Below are positions 57,683 through 64,000 of a stretch of DNA of 64,000 nucleotides, piece after piece. The DNA is from Anaerospora hongkongensis (GTDB lineage Bacteria; Bacillota; Negativicutes; Sporomusales; DSM-15969): the NCBI RefSeq assembly GCF_004339805.1, contig NZ_SLUI01000014.1, forward strand, positions 62,001 to 126,000. Direction: 5' to 3'. The notes below the pieces were generated by a model. That model was not told the DNA's origin. It was given only the letters and a program-made list of their open reading frames with translations, and did not search any database. The stretch's first letter is position 1. Every line of letters begins with the position of its first letter. Position numbers and translations under genes: made by a program.

Positions 57683-60600
57683 GAACTTACTCGAAGAAAC
57701 AGCCTTATACTGGTTTTCCGAATTAGGATATACTGTGCTTCACGGGCCTGATATTGCTCCAGGTATGCCTTCGGCGGAGCGGGAGAATTATCGGCAAGTT
57801 ATTCTTGTGGAACGGCTGCGGCAAGCTTTAATTCGTATTAACCCCGATGTACCTCAGGTGGGAATTGAGGAAGCTATTCGTAAGATTTTAATAGCTGATT
57901 CTCCAAATATGGCGGATGGTAATCGTTTTTTTCATCGATTACTTACTGACGGCGTGGATGTAGAAATTCCTTCAAGTAATAAATATGGTGGAAGTCATTA
58001 TACGAAGGTTTGGCTGCTTGATCTCACCGTGATTGACAATAATGACTGGATAGCGCTTAGTCAATTTACGGTTATAGCAGATAATCGTAATCGGCGAGCT
58101 GACATGGTTATTTTTGTTAACGGGCTGCCTTTAGCTGTACTAGAACTTAAAAGCCCGGGAGATGAGAATGCGACTATCAAACAGGCGTTCAATCAATTAC
58201 AAACCTATAAAAAAGATATAGCGTCGCTGTTTGTTACTAATGAAATTCTGGTTATATCTGACGGCATTCAAGCTCGATTAGGGACGATAACAAGTGGTTG
58301 GGACCGCTTTGTACCTTGGCGTACAATAGATGGAAAAGAAATTGAAAAAAAAGGTACTCCTGAGCTGGAGGTCTTGATTCGGGGATTATTTGAACGCAAG
58401 CGGTTTCTTGACTACATATTAAATTTTATTGTTTTTGAAGACGATGGAATAAAAGTTATTAAAAAAGCAGCTGCCTATCATCAGTATTGGGCAGTGAATA
58501 AAGCAATTTTTTACACTTTTTCAGCTTGCGGCATTGCAATCAGTGAGGATAAACTAATTGGCCGTTTTCCTAACTTTACAAGTCCTGCTGCTGTTGTAAA
58601 GGAGGGGCATAGTTTCTACGGTCCCGGAACGCAACATTTCGGTGGTCACCGTATCGGGGTGATTTGGCATACTCAGGGGAGTGGCAAAAGTCTATCTATG
58701 ACTTTCTATGCCGGCAAGATTGTTCGTCATCCAGATATGCTCAATCCGACTCTTGTCATTATTACTGATCGTAATGATCTTGATGATCAATTGTTTGGAA
58801 CTTTTGCCCGATGTAAAGATTTGCTGCGGCAATCGCCAGTACAGGCTGAGAATAGAGAGCAATTGAGAACACTTCTAAAGGTTGCTTCCGGCGGTGTCGT
58901 TTTTACCACTATTCAAAAGTTTATGCCAGATCAAAAAGGCGATACACATCCACTGCTTAGCCAAAGAGATAATATTGTCGTTATTGCTGATGAAGCTCAC
59001 CGAAGCCAATATGAATTTATTGATGGATTCGCCCGGCATCTCCATGACGCACTCCCAAATGCTTCTTTCATCGGGTTTACTGGTACTCCAATTGAAAACA
59101 ATGATCGTAGTACGCCGGCTGTATTTGGAGATTATATTGACAAGTATGATATGTTGAGGGCGGTTGAAGACGGATCTACGGTACCAATATACTATGAAAG
59201 CCGTTTGGTGCGTATTGCACTCAAAGAAGAGGAAAAACCAAACATTGATCCTGAATTTGAGGTAATTACAGAGGGAGAAGAAGAGGCAGGAAAACAAAAT
59301 CTAAAAACAAAGTGGGCAGCGCTGGAAGCTATGGTTGGAACCGAGGAACGTATATGCCAGATTGCTGCTGACCTTGTAGAGCATTTTGAAAAACGCTTGG
59401 GTGCCATGGATGGTAAGGCAATGGTGGTGTGTATGAGTCGGCGAATTTGTGTTGACTTATACGAAGCGGTAAGAAAAATCCGACCGCATTGGCATCACGA
59501 TGATGATGGGCAAGGTTTTATGAAAATCATAATGTCCGGCTCTGCCTCTGATCATCCTAAATGGCAGGCGCATATACGAAGTAAGATGGGGAGAGAAGCA
59601 TTAGCTACACGATTTAAGGATGCGACAGATGATTTTAAATTGGTCTTTGTTCGAGATATGTGGTTAACTGGCTTTGATTGCCCTAGCTTACACACCATGT
59701 ATATTGATAAGCCGATGAGTGGACATAATCTTATGCAAGCAATTGCTCGAGTAAATCGTGTTTTTCGCGATAAGCCCGGCGGCTTGGTTGTAGACTACCT
59801 TGGAATAGCCGATTCTTTAAAACGGGCCTTAGCAGACTATACCGCAAGTGGTGGTGAAGGTAGTACGGCCATTGATCAGATGCAGGCTGTTTCTGTATTA
59901 ATGGAAAAATATGAAGTCGTACGTGCGATGTTTCATGGCTTTGATTATCGGACTATCCTTTATAGCGAGCAGCGGAAAAGGATTTCTGGAATAACTCAGG
60001 CTATGGAGTTTATTCTTGCCAGCCCTGAGGGAAAAAATCGCTATCTCCCGGCTGTTACTGCTCTCAGCAGAGCCTTCGCCTTAGCTGTTCCTGATGAAAA
60101 TGCTTTAGCAATTCGGGATGAAATCAGGCTGTTCCAAGAAGTCCGGGCAGCATTGATAAAAATAACTGGTAATGAGCGCAATCAAACGCCGGATGAAATG
60201 GAAGCAGCAGTTAAACAACTGGTTTCAAAGGCCGTGATTTCTACAGAAGTCATGGATATATTTGCAGCAGTCGGATTGAGGAATCCTGATATTTCCATTC
60301 TATCTGATGAGTTTTTAGAAGAGGTTAAGACGTTACCACAACGAAATTTAGCCCTTGAGTTACTGAAAAAGCTAATCAATGATGAAATTAGAAGCCGCTC
60401 TCAGAAAAATATAGTTCAAGGACGATCTTTTGCAGAGATGTTGGAGCATGCAGTTCGTAAATACCAAAACCGATCTATTGAAGCTGCTGAGATTATTCAA
60501 GCTTTAATTGATCTGGCGAAAAATATTCGTGAAGCTGGCCAGCGAGGAGAAACGCTAGGCTTATCTGATGATGAAGTGGCTTTTTACGATGCTCTTGCTG

Positions 60601-60845
60601 ATAATGGTAGTGCCCGCGATATCATTGGTGACGAAAAACTAAAATTTCTCGCACAAGAGTTAGTGATAAAAGTTAAACAAAGTGTCACAATTGATTGGAA
60701 TTTGCGTGAGCCAGCTAGGGCTCAAATACGGGTCATTGTAAAGCGGTTACTACGTCAATACGGATATCCACCTAATATGGAGAAAAAAGCCACTGAACTT
60801 GTTTTGGCACAAGCCGAGCTTCTTTGTAAGGGATGGGCAGTATAA
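57648..60845 (+). CDS. hsdR: Type I restriction endonuclease subunit R
   Basis: The ATP-dependent translocase and nuclease of the type I system, 1065 residues. The nuclease core has Asp152 and Glu166-x-Lys168 ([16 protein letters not shown]); the helicase shows Walker [11 protein letters not shown] near 342, ADEAHRS near 447, GFTGTPI and the [11 protein letters not shown] arginine motif. The length is normal, and the key residues are intact, so restriction should be active. ATG 57648 follows AGGAGGTGA, inside the HEPN-like gene. Confidence 0.96.
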   Translation: MEMQTTKQEMNENLLEETALYWFSELGYTVLHGPDIAPGMPSAERENYRQVILVERLRQALIRINPDVPQVGIEEAIRKILIADSPNMADGNRFFHRLLTDGVDVEIPSSNKYGGSHYTKVWLLDLTVIDNNDWIALSQFTVIADNRNRRADMVIFVNGLPLAVLELKSPGDENATIKQAFNQLQTYKKDIASLFVTNEILVISDGIQARLGTITSGWDRFVPWRTIDGKEIEKKGTPELEVLIRGLFERKRFLDYILNFIVFEDDGIKVIKKAAAYHQYWAVNKAIFYTFSACGIAISEDKLIGRFPNFTSPAAVVKEGHSFYGPGTQHFGGHRIGVIWHTQGSGKSLSMTFYAGKIVRHPDMLNPTLVIITDRNDLDDQLFGTFARCKDLLRQSPVQAENREQLRTLLKVASGGVVFTTIQKFMPDQKGDTHPLLSQRDNIVVIADEAHRSQYEFIDGFARHLHDALPNASFIGFTGTPIENNDRSTPAVFGDYIDKYDMLRAVEDGSTVPIYYESRLVRIALKEEEKPNIDPEFEVITEGEEEAGKQNLKTKWAALEAMVGTEERICQIAADLVEHFEKRLGAMDGKAMVVCMSRRICVDLYEAVRKIRPHWHHDDDGQGFMKIIMSGSASDHPKWQAHIRSKMGREALATRFKDATDDFKLVFVRDMWLTGFDCPSLHTMYIDKPMSGHNLMQAIARVNRVFRDKPGGLVVDYLGIADSLKRALADYTASGGEGSTAIDQMQAVSVLMEKYEVVRAMFHGFDYRTILYSEQRKRISGITQAMEFILASPEGKNRYLPAVTALSRAFALAVPDENALAIRDEIRLFQEVRAALIKITGNERNQTPDEMEAAVKQLVSKAVISTEVMDIFAAVGLRNPDISILSDEFLEEVKTLPQRNLALELLKKLINDEIRSRSQKNIVQGRSFAEMLEHAVRKYQNRSIEAAEIIQALIDLAKNIREAGQRGETLGLSDDEVAFYDALADNGSARDIIGDEKLKFLAQELVIKVKQSVTIDWNLREPARAQIRVIVKRLLRQYGYPPNMEKKATELVLAQAELLCKGWAV

Positions 60846-60880
60846 AAGAGTTAGTATCGTATTAATTATATAGGTAACGC

Positions 60881-60918
60881 TTACCCATGTTTTAAAAACG
60901 TGGGTAATTTTTTTTGTT
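60881..60918 (+). terminator. Intrinsic terminator of the hsd operon
   Basis: TTACCCATGTTTT (60881-60893) pairs with AAAACGTGGGTAA (to 60907), followed by more than eight T. Confidence 0.85.
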
Positions 60919-60934
60919 TTCTACTCACGTTATA

Positions 60935-60963
60935 TTGATATAGGAAGGTATTACCCATATAAT
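60935..60963 (+). promoter_or_regulatory. Promoter of the fic gene
   Basis: TTGATA (60935-60940), a 17-base spacer and TATAAT (60958-60963), 22 bases before ATG 60985. Confidence 0.75.
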
Positions 60964-60984
60964 GGAATAAAAGGGGGCGACACG

Positions 60985-62058
60985 ATGCAAGATAGTACGT
61001 TAAAATGTTTACCGCCTGATATTGACCTTGAGACTAAGAAAGTGTTAAAACAGTTGGTTAGATCCCACAGAGCACTGGCGGAGTTAAAAGGCTTTGCCGA
61101 TACGATGCCTAATAAGAACATTTTGCTCAATGCAGTGACCATCAATGAGGCGAAAGATAGTTCCGAAATAGAAAACATCATAACCACTCACGATGAATTG
61201 TTCAAGGCTATGTCCCAAGCAAATTATCATAATCCTGCGGCCAAGGAAGTTGTAAACTACCGGACGGCTCTCTGGAAAGGGTATGAACTCGTCAAAGCAA
61301 ATAAGATGATGACCACGAATATGATTATTGAAATCCAACAAGACATTGAGAAAAACCGCGCCGGTATCAGAAAGTTACCGGGAACGGTTTTGCAAAACCA
61401 GACAACGGGTGAAGTGATTTATACACCACCCAGTAGTGAACAAGAAATTCTTGCACTTATGTCAAACCTGGAAAGATATATCAATGATGATTACGATGCG
61501 ATTGACTCGCTGATCAAATTGGCAGTCATTCATTACCAGTTTGAATCGATCCACCCTTTTTATGATGGGAATGGACGCACCGGGAGAATTATAAACGTTT
61601 TATACCTTGTTCTTAAAGAACTGTTAGACAGTCCGATTTTATATCTTAGTAAATACATCATACGCAATAAAAGCGCCTATTATCGGCTGCTACAGGAAGT
61701 GCGAACGAAAGAAGCTTGGGAGGAATGGGTTCTTTTTATCCTGGATGGCATTGAGCAAACCGCCGAAGAGACATTATTGTTGGTGAAAAGAATTAATGCA
61801 GTGGTGGACAAGACTACAGAAGACATAAAAAATACGCTACCACGGGTTTATTCCAAAGAACTGGTGGAGCTGTTATTTTATGAGTTTTATACCAAAACGG
61901 CTTACGTGGAAGCAGGTCTTGGCGTCTCGCGCAAGACAGCGGCCGGTTATTTGTCGGCGCTAGAAGAAGCTGGTTTCCTTGTATCGCAGAAAATTGGCAA
62001 GGAGCGAATTTATCTCAACAAGCAATTGTTTGAAGTAGTTCAGGCGGCAGGGAACTGA
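60985..62058 (+). CDS. Fic-family protein, class II, with winged helix
   Basis: A 357-residue enzyme that would transfer AMP (or another phosphate-linked group) onto target proteins. The Fic motif HPFYDGNGRTGR lies at 190-201 with all catalytic residues. An N-terminal inhibitory helix with Ser-Ser-Glu-Ile-Glu-Asn (59-64) matches the autoinhibition motif of class II Fic proteins. The C-terminal 60 residues look like a winged helix (LGVSRKTAAGYLSALEEAGF), so DNA binding is likely. It has its own promoter and sits between two defence genes; the target is unknown. Confidence 0.92.
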   Translation: MQDSTLKCLPPDIDLETKKVLKQLVRSHRALAELKGFADTMPNKNILLNAVTINEAKDSSEIENIITTHDELFKAMSQANYHNPAAKEVVNYRTALWKGYELVKANKMMTTNMIIEIQQDIEKNRAGIRKLPGTVLQNQTTGEVIYTPPSSEQEILALMSNLERYINDDYDAIDSLIKLAVIHYQFESIHPFYDGNGRTGRIINVLYLVLKELLDSPILYLSKYIIRNKSAYYRLLQEVRTKEAWEEWVLFILDGIEQTAEETLLLVKRINAVVDKTTEDIKNTLPRVYSKELVELLFYEFYTKTAYVEAGLGVSRKTAAGYLSALEEAGFLVSQKIGKERIYLNKQLFEVVQAAGN

Positions 62059-62270
62059 AGAGCGCTCAGGTAATTTTGCAATTCGGAATGATGGACTGTA
62101 GTACTGGATAAAAATTCTCAATTTACTTGAGATATAAACAGAGATGGCAGAAAAAAGATACAGGAGACGTTTTTAGATTTGCACTCTTATTTATATGATA
62201 GTTGATAGGTAACACTTATTCCTTCTGCACGTCAAGTTATAAAAATACTTGGACTAAAGGACATAAGCAC

Positions 62271-64000
62271 ATGGATGAAACCAAATATTTAATCTTGATT
62301 AGAGGAAAAGATGAAACTTCAAATGTTTTATCGTATACCCGTCACGGTACAAAAGTGAATGTCATGTTTAAAAGCTTAAAGTCGTTTCCATACAGCCGCC
62401 AAAACGTAGTGATTGAAGAAAACCCAACAGTAATTGATGTCATAGATCAAGTGATATATTACAACAACATTCTTTTAACCGGTGTAAACCAAATATTACA
62501 GTTTAATGGAAAAGTAAAAATAATATTTGATAAACAGAAAAGTGAAGTATATAATTCAGACGCTATACGGGTAGATGATAACAGTTTAAATCATAATGTT
62601 GCACAAGATATCTTAAACTATTGGAAGGAAATTGCTCCGTACACTAAAAGCGACGATGATGAAGAAGCTTTCTTGAAGAGGGAGTATGATCGTTTAACCT
62701 GTATAAATCTTGAAAGTGTATTAGGCTGTTATATAACTAAGGAGCCTTTACAGTGTTTGAATCATGATACTAATGATGTAATCTTTCCTTTCAGTTTTAA
62801 TTTGAGCCAAAAGCAAGCGTTGGAAAACGCCTTACGAGCGAATGTTTCAGTCATTGAAGGTCCCCCTGGGACAGGAAAAACGCAAAGCATCTTAAATATC
62901 ATTGCGAATCTTGCCATTATGCAGGGCAAGTCGGTGGCGGTGGTGTCTGGCAATAACGCAGCTGTACAAAACGTTAAAGATAAGCTGGAAAAAGAGCAAT
63001 ATGGTTTTTTGCTGGCTTTTCTCGGCAATAAGAAAAATCGGAAGGCTTTCTTTGAGAAGCTGCCCCTGTATGATGTAACCGATTGGAAAAGCGAGATTGA
63101 GGAAAGTGTATTACTTGAGAAGATTAGTAGTTTGAATGGCAGAATCAATTATTTGTTGAATTTAAATAATGAGCAGGCGAAAGTTCAACAAGAATTAGCG
63201 GCTTATTATACGGAGAGACAACATTTCAATCGATACTATGACAATCAGGATATTGAAGAAATTAAACGATTGTTGTTTTATCGTAAAACGCCGGAACGGG
63301 TTATATCTTTTTTATCCGATCATTATTTTGCAACGGAAGAACACAAATCCCACAAGCTTACATACAGATTAAAATTGCTGATAAAATATGGCTTTACTGA
63401 TTTTAAGAAACTAAAAGAGAATGAAATCGCTATTATTTTAAACTTACAAAAAGAGTATTACAATTTAAAAATAGCAGGCCTTGAGCAGCGCAAGAAGGCC
63501 TTAGCGCAAGAATTGGCTAATGCGGAGTTTGAGCAGTTGCTAGCTCAGCACAAGGAATATTCGACAATCTTATTCAAACAGAAATTATATGGTCGCTATC
63601 ATGATAAAAAAGTTGAACAATTTACGGGTGCTTCTTATAAGGGGCATTTCGATAAATTCATTGAACGGTTTCCGGTTGTACTCAGTACTACGCACTCTTT
63701 ACGTAATTGCGTACCTGATAACTATCTATTTGATTATCTAATTATTGATGAATCCTCACAGGTTGATCTGCTGTCAGGGGCGCTAGCCTTGTCCTGCTGT
63801 AAACGTGCAATTGTTGTAGGCGATACAAAACAATTACCGCATATCGTGGATGAGAAGATAAAGGACAAAATACAAACAGCGAATGTGGAGAATATTTATG
63901 ACTATTTTCAGCACAATATTCTTTCTTCCATTCTTGCTCTCTACCCGGAGCTGCCCAGAGTTATTCTCAAAGAGCATTACCGGTGTCACCCTAAAATTAT
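62271..64000 (+). CDS. Superfamily 1 DNA/RNA helicase, Upf1/Dna2-like (3' truncated)
   Basis: The frame is open from ATG 62271 to the window end (576 codons and more), so the gene is cut by the window. After about 185 residues without a recognised domain come motif I IEGPPGTGKTQSILN (near 200), a coiled region (about 300-430), motif II LIIDESSQVD (near 490) and motif III VVGDTKQLPHI. Such proteins often have a C-terminal nuclease and occur in defence islands. An AAAGGA lies ten bases before the start. It is the last gene seen in the island. Confidence 0.85.
   Translation, partial: MDETKYLILIRGKDETSNVLSYTRHGTKVNVMFKSLKSFPYSRQNVVIEENPTVIDVIDQVIYYNNILLTGVNQILQFNGKVKIIFDKQKSEVYNSDAIRVDDNSLNHNVAQDILNYWKEIAPYTKSDDDEEAFLKREYDRLTCINLESVLGCYITKEPLQCLNHDTNDVIFPFSFNLSQKQALENALRANVSVIEGPPGTGKTQSILNIIANLAIMQGKSVAVVSGNNAAVQNVKDKLEKEQYGFLLAFLGNKKNRKAFFEKLPLYDVTDWKSEIEESVLLEKISSLNGRINYLLNLNNEQAKVQQELAAYYTERQHFNRYYDNQDIEEIKRLLFYRKTPERVISFLSDHYFATEEHKSHKLTYRLKLLIKYGFTDFKKLKENEIAIILNLQKEYYNLKIAGLEQRKKALAQELANAEFEQLLAQHKEYSTILFKQKLYGRYHDKKVEQFTGASYKGHFDKFIERFPVVLSTTHSLRNCVPDNYLFDYLIIDESSQVDLLSGALALSCCKRAIVVGDTKQLPHIVDEKIKDKIQTANVENIYDYFQHNILSSILALYPELPRVILKEHYRCHPKI

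Overview
The window looks like the chromosome of an anaerobic Firmicute of the Negativicutes (Sporomusaceae-like). I infer this from the gene families, not from a marker gene: an anaerobic (cobalt-early) cobalamin operon, a fused LutA/LutB-type lactate dehydrogenase, LarB/LarC, an envelope glycolipid cluster and Gram-positive style ribosome binding sites. GC content is moderate in the core part and varies sharply in the right-hand third.

Positions 1-22000 are core genes: the end of an RND efflux pump, pfkA, a small CC-motif protein, a 2-hydroxyacid dehydrogenase, larB-larC (nickel-pincer cofactor for lactate racemase-type enzymes), an HD-GYP protein, a solitary adenine methyltransferase, an aminotransferase, a four-gene envelope sugar cluster (deacetylase, LPG-synthase-like membrane protein, epimerase, ArnT-like transferase), several small proteins, a TAXI binding protein, a threonine aldolase-like enzyme, and a divergently transcribed lutC-ldhH pair. 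Positions 22250-37286 hold one continuous cobalamin operon of 17 genes behind a B12 riboswitch, running from precorrin-2 methylation to nucleotide loop assembly, including its own threonine kinase (pduX-like) and threonine-phosphate decarboxylase. An SbmA/BacA-type ABC transporter follows it.

At 40367-40524 lie tRNA-Gln and tRNA-Lys, and directly behind tRNA-Lys a tyrosine integrase. From there to the window end the DNA is accessory: a phage-like switch (repressor, xis-like gene, face-to-face promoters with repeated operators), a short DnaD-like gene with a palindrome and iteron array, ssb, an amidase, a structured leader before a DUF1659/DUF2922/YvrJ operon, a nucleotidyltransferase, then a defence island. 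The island has a Gabija-like OLD nuclease plus UvrD helicase pair, a holin-like type I toxin with antisense RNA, two unexplained structured-RNA candidates, a SymE-like toxin, a type I restriction system with an embedded HEPN-like gene, a Fic protein, and the start of a superfamily 1 helicase that runs off the window. GC-rich, apparently non-coding blocks carrying shared repeats separate these cassettes.

The parts most worth a second look are the RNA-rich stretch 51.9-52.8 kb, the structured leader at 44.92-45.04 kb, the HEPN-like gene inside the hsd operon, and the repeated GC-rich joints flanking the defence cassettes. No right-hand attachment site was found in the window, so the size of the mobile element is unknown.
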